A stretch of DNA of 64,000 nt. It comes from Natronoglycomyces albus. Lineage in GTDB: Bacteria; Actinomycetota; Actinomycetes; Mycobacteriales; Micromonosporaceae. Shown piece by piece: positions 1-9,489 of this stretch; the first letter of the stretch is position 1; the number at the start of each line of letters is the position of its first letter. The DNA is taken from contig NZ_CP070496.1 of assembly GCF_016925535.1 (NCBI RefSeq), positions 1,798,001 to 1,862,000 of the forward strand. The letters are read 5' to 3'. The position numbers and the translations under genes are program-made. The notes under the pieces were generated by a model, which saw only the letters and a list, made by a program, of their open reading frames with translations, made no database searches and was not told the origin of the DNA.

Positions 1-993
1 GACATCATTTCGCACTTTACGCCGTTTCTTGTGTCGCGGCAGGTGATGTGCGGAGCGGGGCGTATAGGTATTGGGCAAGACGCCTCGGAGTCGGGCTTCC
101 AGATAACGCAACGTTCGGACTTCTTTGAAGTCGAGGTCGGGCTTGAAACGACCTTGAAGCGGCCGATTATCAATACCCGTGATGAGCCGCACGCGGATGC
201 GGAGAGATATCGACGTCTACACGTGATCATCGGCGACGCCAACCTGGCTGAGTACGCGACATACTTGAAGTTGGGTACCGCCTCGATCGTGCTGGCGATG
301 ATTGAGGCGGGAGCGTTTGATGGGTCACTATCCATTGCGGACCCAGTTCCCGAGTTGCGGGCCGTTAGCCACGATCCGACTCTCCAACACGAGATCCGCC
401 TGCGTAATGGTAAGAAATTGACCGCCGTGCAATTGCAGCAGGAGATTCAGAAGCAAGCCGAGGCTTTTTGCGGTACTGACCCCGATGATGAGACCAAGCG
501 GGTCTTGGCACTGTGGGGAGAGGTTCTGGATAAGTTGGCGCGTGACCCGTTCGAGTGTGCCGACCTATTGGACTGGCCGGCGAAATTGCAACTGCTCAAC
601 CGCTACCGGGACCGGGAGAGTCTTGATTGGAACTCGACCAAGTTGCAAGCTATCGACCTGCAATATCACGATGTTCGACCTGAAAAGGGGCTGTACCACC
701 GTCTGGTTTCGCGGGGGCGGATGCGGCGTATGTTTACCGACGAACAGGTCAATGAGGCAATGTTTGAACCCCCGCATGACACTCGTGCTTTCTTCCGGGG
801 CCGGTGTCTTTCTCGGTATCCATCGGAAGTGGTTGCCGCATCGTGGGATTCGGTCATCTTCGATGTCGGATCTGACTCGTTGGTGCGAGTGCCCATGATG
901 GAGCCTGAGAAAGGTACGAAGGCTCATGTTGGTGATTTGTTCGACCGCTGCGCGGCGGCCAAGGACTTGCTCGACATCATCACAGGTGATTAG
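1..993 (+). CDS. dop: Depupylase/Pup deamidase Dop, 5'-truncated by window edge
   Basis: The reading frame is open from base 1, so the N-terminal part lies outside the window and 330 residues are visible. Dop deamidates the C-terminal glutamine of Pup to glutamate and also removes Pup from substrates. The visible part aligns by eye with PafA in this window: a PFLVSRQ segment, then the shared [23 protein letters not shown] block, then a DLQYHDVRPEKGLY stretch matching [14 protein letters not shown] of PafA. It lies about 480 bp upstream of pup, whose product ends in Gln and therefore needs Dop. The distinction from a second PafA rests on gene order and sequence divergence. Confidence 0.93.
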   Translation, partial: DIISHFTPFLVSRQVMCGAGRIGIGQDASESGFQITQRSDFFEVEVGLETTLKRPIINTRDEPHADAERYRRLHVIIGDANLAEYATYLKLGTASIVLAMIEAGAFDGSLSIADPVPELRAVSHDPTLQHEIRLRNGKKLTAVQLQQEIQKQAEAFCGTDPDDETKRVLALWGEVLDKLARDPFECADLLDWPAKLQLLNRYRDRESLDWNSTKLQAIDLQYHDVRPEKGLYHRLVSRGRMRRMFTDEQVNEAMFEPPHDTRAFFRGRCLSRYPSEVVAASWDSVIFDVGSDSLVRVPMMEPEKGTKAHVGDLFDRCAAAKDLLDIITGD

Positions 994-1114
994 GGATTGC
1001 TCTCTAGGAGGTCGTAACGTCCGCCCGTAGTATCCGGGGCCTAGGGGTGCGGTGCCATTGTGCGGTGGCCGCGAAACGCCATGTGGAACATGGAGCATTG
1101 CTCTGGTTTGCAGT

Positions 1115-1213
1115 GAGGCTTATGCAAAAGGTGCTTTCGGTTTCTCGCCAGCTCGTTTACCTGCGTAAACTTTGGCTACTGCGGCTTTGAGTTTGCCCTT
1201 ATGCATAAGCCTC
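1115..1213. repeat. 99-bp element with terminal inverted repeats, copy A
   Basis: The ends are GAGGCTTATGCAAAAGG and its near-perfect reverse complement CCCTTATGCATAAGCCTC. A related 100-bp copy lies at 11874-11973 in the same orientation; hand alignment gives about 72 identities in 100 positions, highest at the right end and in the core CCTGCxTAAACTT. It sits in the dop-pup spacer. No coding potential is visible. It could be a MITE-like non-autonomous element or a family of transcribed intergenic hairpins. Confidence 0.6.
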
Positions 1214-1469
1214 GGTGTCGGAGAGATGGATTTCACGGCAGACCGAACCGGAACGATCAGCCGTTCTAGCGGCGGCTTTGCCAGAGATTACGAATCGTGA
1301 ACCCGCTTTGGTCGGGAAGTTGCCGAACCCGGAAAGGGGTTTTTGTGACCAAAGCTCGGAATCGGGAATATGTAGCCGAGGTTGGGCGTAGGACTAGTAA
1401 AAGGTCGTAGACGCGCGGTAGTGTAACGGTCATACGACACGGATAGCTCTATATAGAGGGGAGTGCGAG

Positions 1470-1685
1470 ATGGCTACCAAGGATTCAGGCGGGCAGTCAC
1501 AGTCGCAACGTTCCCGTCAAGAAACCGAACACGAGGAAACCGAAGCCACAGTCGACTCGGATGTGGCTGAACGACACGAAGAGATCACCGAGGAAGTCGA
1601 TGACCTACTCGATGAGATCGACGATGTTCTGGAGACGAACGCCGATGAGTTCGTGCGCTCGTTTGTCCAGAAGGGCGGCCAGTAG
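1470..1685 (+). CDS. pup: Prokaryotic ubiquitin-like protein Pup
   Basis: A 71-residue, highly acidic, mostly disordered protein ending in Gly-Gly-Gln, the hallmark of a Pup that Dop must deamidate before PafA ligates it to substrate lysines. The centre (about 30-55) is a Glu/Asp/Val/Leu-rich helix ([15 protein letters not shown]) matching the segment that binds the Mpa/ARC coiled coil. An AGAGGGGAG ribosome-binding site lies just upstream of the ATG. Length is slightly above the usual 60-70 because of a Gln/Ser-rich N-terminus. It is followed by an unusually long 718-bp spacer before prcB. Confidence 0.97.
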   Translation: MATKDSGGQSQSQRSRQETEHEETEATVDSDVAERHEEITEEVDDLLDEIDDVLETNADEFVRSFVQKGGQ

Positions 1686-2403
1686 TCGGCTGGCCCGACG
1701 GCACGCTAAGCGCGCGGTCGGCCTCAACGTTCGTCGCTGAGGCCCAGGGGGTTTCGAGGCCGTCTGATTTCGGCAATCATGCATTGCGGTAAACGGGGCT
1801 TCGAAAACCAGGAACGACGTTATACGGCAAGAAGAAGCAGGTGTCTGGTTGTCGACCTACCTGTTCGCACTCGATAGCCGTATGGCAGGTCCACTGACCC
1901 CCGTGCCATGCGTTCGTCTTGGATGGAATGCTGAACTTCGCTACGACGTGAACTGACCGCTGTGACTGTCTTGACGCAGTCGAGTTCGACGTCGAGATCC
2001 AAACAACCACCGGGCGCGACTGCGGTGCGTTTGTTCGGGTTGTCGGCCGTCGCCCCCGTAACATATTGGGGCACCACATCTTGTGAACAAACCGAGAATC
2101 CACGATGGTGGACCCGCAGGTTGGGTCCATTATTATTTTGGGCGGCGCAGGTGATGGGATGAACATACGCAGGCGTTGTGACGTCGCTAGTTGGGCTAGC
2201 TGCGTTGCGGTGCAACGTCTCGCCGGTGGTTCGCTGGTTGCGAAAATACGCCGGCTACCGCTTGCGTTCGAGCCCGATGCAGAGCAATCTTAGGGACAGC
2301 CTCGCGCGTTGTGCCGTTACGGTTGGTCGATCGGTTTGATCGAAACCGGTGTGGTCGCATGGGGCACCGATGATGAATATGGCGAATATTAGGAGGTCAG
2401 GTC
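1686..2403. other. 718-bp spacer between pup and prcB without a convincing gene
   Basis: Several open frames exist on both strands (for example 2105-2293 forward and 1777-2166 reverse), but none combines a ribosome-binding site, plausible composition and a recognisable motif. In some relatives a small HNH/endonuclease VII-like gene sits between pup and prcB. I looked for its Cys/His signature and did not find it, although a decayed relic cannot be excluded. The last bases carry the prcB ribosome-binding site TAGGAGG at about 2391-2397. Confidence 0.4.
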
Positions 2404-3243
2404 GTGACTACAGAGCAAGGATTCCCAGGCAAACTGCCGAGTGCGTATATGACGGCCGGCACCTCATCTTTTACTGACTTTCTTTCCCAGGTGGCACCGG
2501 ATTTGTTGCCAGGGCGGCGTCCGTTGCCGCCGGGAGACTACAGCGACTCCACCGCGCACGCGACGACGATCGTGGCGCTGCGGTGTGCCGACGGAGTTGT
2601 CATGGCTGGTGACAGGCGTGCTACTCAAGGAAACTACATCGCCAACCGGGACATGGAGAAGGTGTTCGCCGCCGATGCCTACTCGGTGGTTGGGATCGCT
2701 GGAGCAGCGGGCATGGGCTTGGAGTTGGTTAAGCTTTTCCAGCTTGAGCTTCAACATTATGAAAAAATTGAAGGCCAGTCGATGAGCCTCAATGGTAAGG
2801 CGAATCGGCTGGCGACGATGCTGCGCGGCAATTTGGCGGCCGCGATGCAAGGCCTAGCGGTGTTGCCGCTGTTTGCCGGGTTTGACACCTCCGCGGCGTC
2901 GCCGCAAGAGGCGGGCCGAATATTTTCCTTCGATGTCGTAGGCGGGCTCTACGAAGAGCGTGACTACGATGCGATCGGTTCGGGTTCGTTGTTTGCCAAG
3001 GGCGCGCTGAAAAAGCGCTACAGCCCGGGATTGGACACTGATGCGACCGTCCGGTTGGCGGTTGAGGCGCTGTATGACGCGGCTGACGATGACTCGGCGA
3101 CCGGTGGCCCGGACTTGACCCGCAAGATCTTCCCTGTCGTGTACACCGCGACGGCCGAAGGCGCCAACCGCATTGATCCCGACGAGGTGGCCGAGGTGTC
3201 GCGAGCCGTCGTGGAAGCCCGTCACGAAAACCCTGGTGGATAA
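2404..3243 (+). CDS. prcB: 20S proteasome beta subunit PrcB
   Basis: Catalytic subunit of the actinobacterial 20S core particle. Start is GTG 2404, with TAGGAGG 7 bases upstream. The first 53 residues are a propeptide. Autocleavage is expected before Thr54, where TTIVAL begins and the [14 protein letters not shown] strand follows with the conserved Asp and Arg. The residue before the nucleophile is Ala (HA|TT) rather than the usual Gly. [24 protein letters not shown] and [16 protein letters not shown] are typical PrcB blocks. It is co-oriented with prcA, 36 bp apart, so co-translation in one operon is likely. Confidence 0.96.
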   Translation: MTTEQGFPGKLPSAYMTAGTSSFTDFLSQVAPDLLPGRRPLPPGDYSDSTAHATTIVALRCADGVVMAGDRRATQGNYIANRDMEKVFAADAYSVVGIAGAAGMGLELVKLFQLELQHYEKIEGQSMSLNGKANRLATMLRGNLAAAMQGLAVLPLFAGFDTSAASPQEAGRIFSFDVVGGLYEERDYDAIGSGSLFAKGALKKRYSPGLDTDATVRLAVEALYDAADDDSATGGPDLTRKIFPVVYTATAEGANRIDPDEVAEVSRAVVEARHENPGG

Positions 3244-3279
3244 CAACCCCCGCAACTGCTTATATGAAGGAGAACTGTT

Positions 3280-4047
3280 ATGGCTATGCAGTTTTACACC
3301 TCCCCTGAACAGATCATGCGGGATCGCTCCGAGTACGCCCGCAAGAACATCTCTCGGGGCCGCAACGTCGTGGTGCTTTCCTGTGCCGATGGCGTCCTGT
3401 TCGTGGCTGAGAATGTCTCGGCCTCTCTACATAAGGTCTATGAGCTGTATGACCGGATTGGTTTTGCGGCGATCGGCAAGTACAACGAGTTCGAGAACTT
3501 GCGTACCGCTGGTGTTCGTATGGCTGACTTGCGCGGCTACGCCTATGACCGCACTGACGTGACGGCGGCGTCCTTGGCCAAGGCCTATGCGCAGACATTG
3601 GGAACGATTTTCACTGAGCAAACGAAGCCTTTCGAAGTCGAGTTGTGCGTCGCCCAAGTCGGTCCGAACCCGAAGTCCGACGAGCTCTACCAGCTCACTT
3701 TTGATGGCGTCATCAACCCGCAGCCGGGTTACTTCGTCATGGGCGGGCAGGCCGAACAGCTGGTTGATCGCATCAAGGAAGGACACTCATTCGAGGCGGG
3801 ACTGGCCGAAGCGTTCCGCTTGGCGGTCCAGACGCTGGGCTCAAATGAGAACTCCGACCGGGAGATCACCACTGACGTGCTGGAAGTGGCGGTGTTGGAG
3901 CGAGCGCGCCCAGGGCGGGCGTTCCGTCGAATCACCGGCGCGGCGTTGGAGGCACTCATGCCTGAACCGGAGGCCGCATCGGAGTCCGAATCAGCCTCTG
4001 ATGACGATTCCGACGATGAGGGAGATTCCTCCGCCAAAGACTCCTAA
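3280..4047 (+). CDS. prcA: 20S proteasome alpha subunit PrcA
   Basis: Forms the outer rings of the 20S core and gates substrate entry from the Mpa/ARC ATPase. The ATG follows AAGGAGAA. The N-terminus [23 protein letters not shown] is the standard alpha-subunit H0 helix, followed by the beta-strand block [16 protein letters not shown]. The C-terminus has a roughly 30-residue Ser/Asp/Glu-rich tail, a common but variable feature of actinobacterial PrcA. It has no N-terminal threonine nucleophile, as expected for an alpha subunit. Confidence 0.95.
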   Translation: MAMQFYTSPEQIMRDRSEYARKNISRGRNVVVLSCADGVLFVAENVSASLHKVYELYDRIGFAAIGKYNEFENLRTAGVRMADLRGYAYDRTDVTAASLAKAYAQTLGTIFTEQTKPFEVELCVAQVGPNPKSDELYQLTFDGVINPQPGYFVMGGQAEQLVDRIKEGHSFEAGLAEAFRLAVQTLGSNENSDREITTDVLEVAVLERARPGRAFRRITGAALEALMPEPEAASESESASDDDSDDEGDSSAKDS

Positions 4048-4290
4048 TCCGACGGCGACGGCCCGTACCGCCGTCACCTAGCGCACGCCGTGCGCAGCCG
4101 GTCGCGGAGTGTGTATTCAGCACCTACCGTGGTGTCAGGACTGCGCACGGCTTTGCCATGTCGGAACTGTGATGCACTTGCGCCCCTTGCTAACTCGCGG
4201 GATTCCTCGGGCCCTGGCTGGGCCGTCTCATTCTGAAGTCATTCCGCCACAGGGGGTGTTTTTGTCAGGCGGACGGGGTAGAGTCTGCCC

Positions 4291-5649
4291 ATGGATAGGC
4301 GCATTTTCGGGATCGAAACCGAATACGGAGTGACCTGTACTTTTCGTGGACAACGGCGACTGTCGCCAGATGAAGTCGCGCGATACCTGTTCCGGCGGGT
4401 CGTTAGCTGGGGGCGTTCCTCCAATGTGTTTTTGCGCAATGGGGCCCGCCTGTACCTCGATGTCGGTTCTCACCCCGAGTACGCCACTCCCGAATGCGAT
4501 TCCATCGAAGATTTGGTGCGCCATGACCGTGCCGGGGAGCGCATTCTCGAAGGCTTGATGATCGACGCGGAGAAACGGCTGCACGATGAGGGCATCGCGG
4601 GTGACATCTATCTTTTCAAGAACAACACCGACTCAGCGGGCAACTCATATGGTTGTCACGAGAACTATTTGGTCTCGCGGCACGGAGAGTTTGGCCGGCT
4701 GGCCGAGGTTTTGATTCCATTCCTGGTGTCGCGGCAGCTTATTTGCGGGGCGGGCAAGGTGCTGCAGACTCCGCGCGGGGCTCGTTATTGCCTTTCGCAG
4801 CGAGCCGAGCACATCTGGGAGGGTGTCTCCTCCGCCACAACTCGGTCTCGCCCCATCATCAACACTCGTGATGAGCCGCATGCTGACGCGGAACGCTACC
4901 GCAGGCTGCACGTGATCGTCGGGGACTCGAACGTGAGCGAAGTGACCACCATGTTGAAGGTGGGATCGGCTGACTTGGTCTTGCGCATGATCGAAGCTGG
5001 CGTGGCCATGCGCGATTTCACCTTGGAGAATCCGATCCGGGCGATCCGGGAGATTTCCCACGACATCACCGGCAAGCGCAAAGTCAGGCTTTCCAACGGC
5101 AAGGAAGTCTCCGCGCTGGACATTCAGAAGGAATATCTGTCGAAGGCGATGGATTTCGTTGATCAACGTGGCGCCGACGCGACCACGAAGCGGGTCATCG
5201 AACTGTGGGGCCGCACGCTGCAGGCGGTTGAATCGGATGATTTGGACATGGTGGCTCGTGAGATCGACTGGGTTGCGAAATTGGCCCTGATCGAGCGCTA
5301 CCGGTCCAAGCGGGGCTTGCCGTTGTCCTCGCCCCGAGTGGCGCAATTGGACCTCTCCTACCACGACATTCGACGCGGGCGCGGACTGTTCGACATGCTG
5401 GAACGTCACGGCAACGTCGACCGCATCACGCAAGATGTCGAGGTTTTCGAGGCGAAGGAAGTGCCTCCACAGACCACCCGGGCGCGGTTGCGAGGGGAGT
5501 TCATTCGCAAGGCGCAGGAGCGTCGCCGCGACTTCACCGTCGACTGGGTGCACCTGAAATTGAACGATCAGGCACAACGTACCGTTTTGTGCAAGGACCC
5601 GTTCCGTTCGCGTGATGAGAGGGTCGACAAGCTGATCAACAGTATGTGA
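4291..5649 (+). CDS. pafA: Pup-protein ligase PafA
   Basis: Ligates the C-terminal Glu of deamidated Pup to lysines of target proteins using ATP; a carboxylate-amine ligase of the glutamine-synthetase-like fold. 452 residues is the normal length. Seen: GIETEYG (7-13) with the Mg-binding Glu9, the [13 protein letters not shown] block containing the catalytic Asp57, [17 protein letters not shown], and the nucleotide-binding block [22 protein letters not shown]. It follows prcA by 243 bp and the next small gene starts 10 bp after its stop. pafB and pafC, often close to pafA, lie 11.4 kb downstream here. Confidence 0.97.
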   Translation: MDRRIFGIETEYGVTCTFRGQRRLSPDEVARYLFRRVVSWGRSSNVFLRNGARLYLDVGSHPEYATPECDSIEDLVRHDRAGERILEGLMIDAEKRLHDEGIAGDIYLFKNNTDSAGNSYGCHENYLVSRHGEFGRLAEVLIPFLVSRQLICGAGKVLQTPRGARYCLSQRAEHIWEGVSSATTRSRPIINTRDEPHADAERYRRLHVIVGDSNVSEVTTMLKVGSADLVLRMIEAGVAMRDFTLENPIRAIREISHDITGKRKVRLSNGKEVSALDIQKEYLSKAMDFVDQRGADATTKRVIELWGRTLQAVESDDLDMVAREIDWVAKLALIERYRSKRGLPLSSPRVAQLDLSYHDIRRGRGLFDMLERHGNVDRITQDVEVFEAKEVPPQTTRARLRGEFIRKAQERRRDFTVDWVHLKLNDQAQRTVLCKDPFRSRDERVDKLINSM

Positions 5650-5659
5650 GAGTAGACCG

Positions 5660-5980
5660 GTGAATGAGCCTCGCCCCGACTTTGACGTGGCCGCATCCGA
5701 CGGTGTCGCCGAAAAGGCGACCTCTGAGCGCAACGCGCACGCTAGCCGCGCGGAGCCAAAGGTGGGTGATGACACCGCATCAAAACTCTCGCCTGCGGGA
5801 TCCGCAGCGCCTCGTTCCAACAGCATGGACCCATGGGTGCGCCACAAGCAGCGCTCACAGCGCATCCGCGAGGAGATAGCGCGAAATCGGCGGGGCGAGT
5901 ACACGATCCCAACCTGGGGTCTGATCCTCATCCTGCTAGGCCTCTTGGGCGTGTGGGCAGGCATCATCTGGCTGCCGTGA
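5660..5980 (+). CDS. Small single-pass membrane protein of unknown function
   Basis: 106 residues from GTG 5660, 10 bp after pafA, so probably in the same transcript. The first 60 residues are polar and low-complexity; then comes a basic helix (RHKQRSQRIREEIARNRRG) and a C-terminal transmembrane segment (WGLILILLGLLGVWAGIIWL). Topology would place the long N-terminus in the cytoplasm. I do not recognise a family; the link to pupylation is by position only. Confidence 0.7.
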   Translation: MNEPRPDFDVAASDGVAEKATSERNAHASRAEPKVGDDTASKLSPAGSAAPRSNSMDPWVRHKQRSQRIREEIARNRRGEYTIPTWGLILILLGLLGVWAGIIWLP

Positions 5981-6131
5981 GGCGGCCTTGCCCGCCGACG
6001 TAGCTTCGGCGATGGCTGGCTGCTTTATGTGCGCTAGTGCGAAGCAGGCCCGCGTAGCTCCGGGAGGTCGCCGCTAGACACAGTGCGACCTCAGCGTGAA
6101 GATTCGGTGAACTACGGCTCGATTCATTGCC

Positions 6132-6175
6132 GATTGATTCGAGACCTGTCAAATTAGACGCATGTCGAATCAATC
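6132..6175. promoter_or_regulatory. Putative ArsR operator over the arsR-acr3-arsC start
   Basis: A perfect 11-bp inverted repeat, GATTGATTCGA (6132-6142) and TCGAATCAATC (6165-6175), flanks the start codon of arsR at 6162. The spacing is 22 bp. The left arm overlaps a possible -35 region, so bound repressor would block transcription. The short distance to the ATG suggests an almost leaderless transcript. Confidence 0.6.
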
Positions 6176-6518
6176 TAATGAAGTCGTCGTCGATTGTGCG
6201 CGCACATTCGCCATCGACCACAACCTGACCGCTGCGCAGGCGCCCCAGCTCGCCGCAGCCTTCAAAGCCCTCGGAGACCCGGTCAGGCTGCGCCTCGTCG
6301 CCATGATCGCCGCGAACGCGGGCGACGCGGTATGCGTGTGCGACTTGAGCGAGCCCTTCGAACTGAGTGCCTCGACGATGTCCCACCACCTCAAGGTGCT
6401 ACGTGAAGCGGGCCTGGTCAGCCACGAGCGCCGAGGAACCTGGGTGTATTACCGCCTCAATGACGAGACCTTCACCTCTCTGTCTCAGGTGCTCCTCCTC
6501 AGGCAGGCGGTCCAATGA
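6162..6518 (+). CDS. arsR: ArsR-family arsenite-responsive repressor
   Basis: 118 residues with a winged helix: an ALGDPVRLRLVAMI helix, then a recognition helix in LSASTMSHHLKVLREAGLV and a wing at RRGTWVYYRL. A CVCDL motif in the DNA-binding helix region (about 47-51) is the classical As(III)/Sb(III) site of ArsR. An inverted repeat overlaps its start. The stop overlaps the acr3 start (ATGA), showing a tight operon arsR-acr3-arsC. Confidence 0.92.
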   Translation: MSNQSNEVVVDCARTFAIDHNLTAAQAPQLAAAFKALGDPVRLRLVAMIAANAGDAVCVCDLSEPFELSASTMSHHLKVLREAGLVSHERRGTWVYYRLNDETFTSLSQVLLLRQAVQ

Positions 6519-7615
6519 GCAACTCTTCTCCCACCGCGGCGCGCTTGAGCACCCTCGACCGCGGACTTCCCGTGTGGATCGGGCTGGCAATGATTCTCGG
6601 GCTGGGAATCGGCCGTCTCATGCCAGGCTTGGGCGACGTACTTGAATCCTTCACCATCGGCGGTATCTCCGTGCCCATCGCCGCTGGTCTGCTTCTGATG
6701 ATGTACCCGGTCCTAGCCAAGGTGCGGTACGACCGGCTCGATACCGTCACTCGCGACCGGAAACTTCTCATCGCCTCACTGGCGCTAAATTGGCTGGTCG
6801 GCCCCGCCTTCATGTTTGCCTTGGCGTGGCTTTTTCTGCCCGACCACCCCGAATTCCGCACCGGCCTCATCATCATCGGACTCGCCCGATGCATCGCCAT
6901 GGTCGTTATCTGGAATGACCTGGCACTGGGCGACCGTGAAGCCACCGCCGTCCTGGTCGCGTTGAACTCCCTGTTCCAAGTAGTGGCGTTCGCGGGCCTC
7001 GGATGGTTCTACCTAGACCTATTGCCCACCTGGCTGGGCCTCTCCGCCACCGGCCTGGACGTCTCGCCGGCGGCGATCGCGTTGAACGTACTGGTGTTCC
7101 TCGGCGTGCCCTTGGCCGCCGGTTACCTCACCCGTCGCGTCGGTGAACGTCGTCGCGGCCGCGACTGGTATGAGAACCGTTTCCTACCCCGAATCGGCCC
7201 GTTCGCGCTCTACGGGCTCTTGTTCACGGTGGTCATCTTGACCGCGTTGCAGGGCGAGGCAATCACCTCTCAACCCCTTGACGTGGCTCGCATCGCCATA
7301 CCGCTGTTGGCATACTTCAGTCTCATGTGGGCGGGCTCGTTCGTTCTCGGCCACGCGCTGGGATTGAACTACCCGCGTACGACAGCCTTGGCCTTCACCG
7401 CCGCCGGAAACAACTTCGAACTGGCCATCGCCGTGTCCATTGCCACGTTCGGCGTCAGCTCAGGCCAAGCGCTCGCTGGCGTTGTCGGTCCGTTGATCGA
7501 AGTGCCCGTCCTCGTGGGCCTCGTCTATGTGAGTTTGTGGGCCCGCCGATTCTTTACCGATTCCTCGACCGCCACCTCCGTGGCAGTACCCGTTACTAGC
7601 AAGGATTCGTCATGA
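6515..7615 (+). CDS. acr3: ACR3-type arsenite efflux permease
   Basis: 366-residue integral membrane protein with about ten hydrophobic segments. The signature GLARCIAMVVIWNDLALGD (about 128-146) contains the Cys needed by ACR3 transporters for As(III) transport. A second conserved block is FTAAGNNFELAIAVSIATFG. It exports arsenite made by the downstream reductase. It overlaps arsR by 4 bp upstream and arsC by 4 bp downstream. Confidence 0.95.
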   Translation: MSNSSPTAARLSTLDRGLPVWIGLAMILGLGIGRLMPGLGDVLESFTIGGISVPIAAGLLLMMYPVLAKVRYDRLDTVTRDRKLLIASLALNWLVGPAFMFALAWLFLPDHPEFRTGLIIIGLARCIAMVVIWNDLALGDREATAVLVALNSLFQVVAFAGLGWFYLDLLPTWLGLSATGLDVSPAAIALNVLVFLGVPLAAGYLTRRVGERRRGRDWYENRFLPRIGPFALYGLLFTVVILTALQGEAITSQPLDVARIAIPLLAYFSLMWAGSFVLGHALGLNYPRTTALAFTAAGNNFELAIAVSIATFGVSSGQALAGVVGPLIEVPVLVGLVYVSLWARRFFTDSSTATSVAVPVTSKDSS

Positions 7616-8172
7616 CCTCACCTCCACAAGTGCTCTTCGTCTGCGTCCACAACGCGGGCCGTTCCCAAATGGCCGCCGCTTTGCTGTCGCACTACTCGCA
7701 GGGACTCATCACAGTGCGCTCGGCCGGTTCGGCCCCGGCCGACACAGTGAATCCAACCGCCCTGGCTGTCCTAGCCGAACGTGGACTCAACGTGGAAGGC
7801 GCCTTCCCGCAAAAGCTCGACCCGGCCACAGTCGAGGCGTCGGATGTCGTAGTCACGATGGGATGTGGCGATGCATGCCCCGTTTTCCCAGGAAAGCGAT
7901 ACATGGATTGGAAGCTTGACGACCCGGCAGGTCAGCCCATCGAGGTCGTGCGCCACATTTGCGACGACATCGATACCCGGGTGCGGAGCCTGGCCCAGGA
8001 ACTTCTGGAACCGGCCCCGCCCCGAATCGATAACGGCTTATCCACAGCAACCAGTAGTCGCGGGAGCATCTTCAGCCGGGTCCTGTACGTCCTCGTCCGC
8101 GGAGTAGCCGTGCAGGACCCCGGTGGTCAAGCCAAGGGAAGCGCCGGCCTGGTTTTCCACGAGATCAGTTGA
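7612..8172 (+). CDS. arsC: Arsenate reductase ArsC, LMW-phosphatase type, with extended C-terminus
   Basis: Reduces arsenate to arsenite for export by the upstream permease. The CX5R P-loop CVHNAGR spans residues 11-17. TMGCGDACPV supplies further redox cysteines, and WKLDDPAG has the catalytic Asp. Homologues are about 130-140 residues, and the family match ends near residue 136. The remaining roughly 50 residues are unlike the family and lie antisense to the 3' end of arsO, overlapping it by 135 bp. A TAA at 8031-8033 is one frame away, so a small indel may have removed the ancestral stop. Confidence 0.9.
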   Translation: MTSPPQVLFVCVHNAGRSQMAAALLSHYSQGLITVRSAGSAPADTVNPTALAVLAERGLNVEGAFPQKLDPATVEASDVVVTMGCGDACPVFPGKRYMDWKLDDPAGQPIEVVRHICDDIDTRVRSLAQELLEPAPPRIDNGLSTATSSRGSIFSRVLYVLVRGVAVQDPGGQAKGSAGLVFHEIS

Positions 8173-9435
8173 GCACACGCCGGTTTCAGGCAAACTCAGA
8201 CGCACTTGGTCGGCAGCGGCTTGATCACCGGCGAGCGATGCGGCGATAGAACGCACTTGCTCGTACCCCGTCGCCAAGAGAAATGTCGGAGCGCGCCCGT
8301 AGCTTTTCGACCCCGCGAGATAAAACCCGTCATCGGGGTGGGCCAATTCCTTTTCTCCATGGGCGGGAACGGTGCCACAACTGTGAAAGTTCGGATCGAT
8401 CATCTGGGCGAGTGCCACCGGGGCCTCGACCGCCGGATCAAGACTGAGCCGAACTTCCCGTAGGAAATCTAGCTGGGGCCGAAAACCAGTGGCGTTGACA
8501 ATGACGTCGACGTCTAGTTTGTGCTCAGCCTCGAGGGTATGCCCGTATACGGTGGCCGGACCCGCCGAGGGGCCGCCCGCGGCACCCACAATTTTGTCGA
8601 CGGTGAAAGTTCGGATGAGCCTGACGCTGTCGGACTCGACTAGCTTGCGAAGGCGATCGCCCAGCGCTCCCCGGGCGGGCAACGCGTCGGCCGCGCCACC
8701 GCCGTATGCTCGCCGCACCGAAGCGGACCGCACGGCCCAGGTGATCGTGGTTTCGGGTTCCGCCTCAGCTAGGGCCGCCAGATTGAGTAGGCTGTTGACC
8801 GCCGAGTGACCCATACCAACGACTAGCGTGTGTTTACCAGCGAAACGTTTGCGATCCTGGCCGAGCACATCGGGCAGTGGGCCAGCGACGTAAGCGGCCG
8901 ATTCCACTTCGCCGGGGGCCAAGAGTCCGGCCGAACCCATCGGGTTGGGTTGATTCCAATTCCCGGAGGTGTCGATGACGGCATCCGCGGCGATGTCAGT
9001 GACCGCCCCGTTTGCCGTTGACACCCGCACCAGATACGGGCGACCTTCCCGACCAATGGTGCGACTCTTATCCATTCCCTGCCTTGACACGGCCTCGACG
9101 GTGCTGCCTAGGCGCACATAGGCACTTAGTTCCTCGGCCAGGGGTTCCAAATACAGGCCGACGAGTTCGGCTCCCGTGGGCAAGGCATCGAGATCGGGGC
9201 TTGACCAGCCGGTTTTCTCCAGCAAACGTACTGAAGCGGCGTCGAGGTTGTATCGCCAGGGCGAGAACATTCTGATGTGGCCCCAACTTCGCACGGCGCT
9301 GGCGATGTGGGGGCCGGACTCTACGACCGTGGGGTGAATGCCTCGTTCGAGTAGATGTGCGGCGGTGGCCAGGCCCACGGGTCCCGCTCCGATGACGATG
9401 GCGGTCGCGGCTGGTGGGCGGCTTGTGCGTGACAT
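8038..9435 (-). CDS. arsO: Flavin-dependent monooxygenase of arsenic clusters (ArsO-like)
   Basis: 465 residues from ATG 9435, chosen because AAGGAGA sits just upstream and the N-terminus then runs directly into the FAD-binding GAGPVGLATAAHLLERG motif. A second dinucleotide-binding motif, VVGMGHSAVNSLL, is central, and NATGFRPQLDFL is the FMO/thioredoxin-reductase-type ATG block. It ends in Gly-Cys-Cys-Gly. ArsO proteins occur beside arsR and acr3 genes; the exact substrate is unsettled. It is convergent with arsC and divergent from a second arsR, with an operator-like inverted repeat between. Confidence 0.87.
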   Translation of the reverse strand: MSRTSRPPAATAIVIGAGPVGLATAAHLLERGIHPTVVESGPHIASAVRSWGHIRMFSPWRYNLDAASVRLLEKTGWSSPDLDALPTGAELVGLYLEPLAEELSAYVRLGSTVEAVSRQGMDKSRTIGREGRPYLVRVSTANGAVTDIAADAVIDTSGNWNQPNPMGSAGLLAPGEVESAAYVAGPLPDVLGQDRKRFAGKHTLVVGMGHSAVNSLLNLAALAEAEPETTITWAVRSASVRRAYGGGAADALPARGALGDRLRKLVESDSVRLIRTFTVDKIVGAAGGPSAGPATVYGHTLEAEHKLDVDVIVNATGFRPQLDFLREVRLSLDPAVEAPVALAQMIDPNFHSCGTVPAHGEKELAHPDDGFYLAGSKSYGRAPTFLLATGYEQVRSIAASLAGDQAAADQVRLSLPETGVCSTDLVENQAGASLGLTTGVLHGYSADEDVQDPAEDAPATTGCCG

Positions 9436-9489
9436 GGGTTGTCTCCTTGAGATGGGCGATGACGAACATCGCACCCTTAAACAGCTGAT

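Noticed and set aside
4645-5967. 440-residue reverse open frame opposite pafA
   Set aside because: It mirrors the codon pattern of pafA, has no start signal and no recognisable motif.
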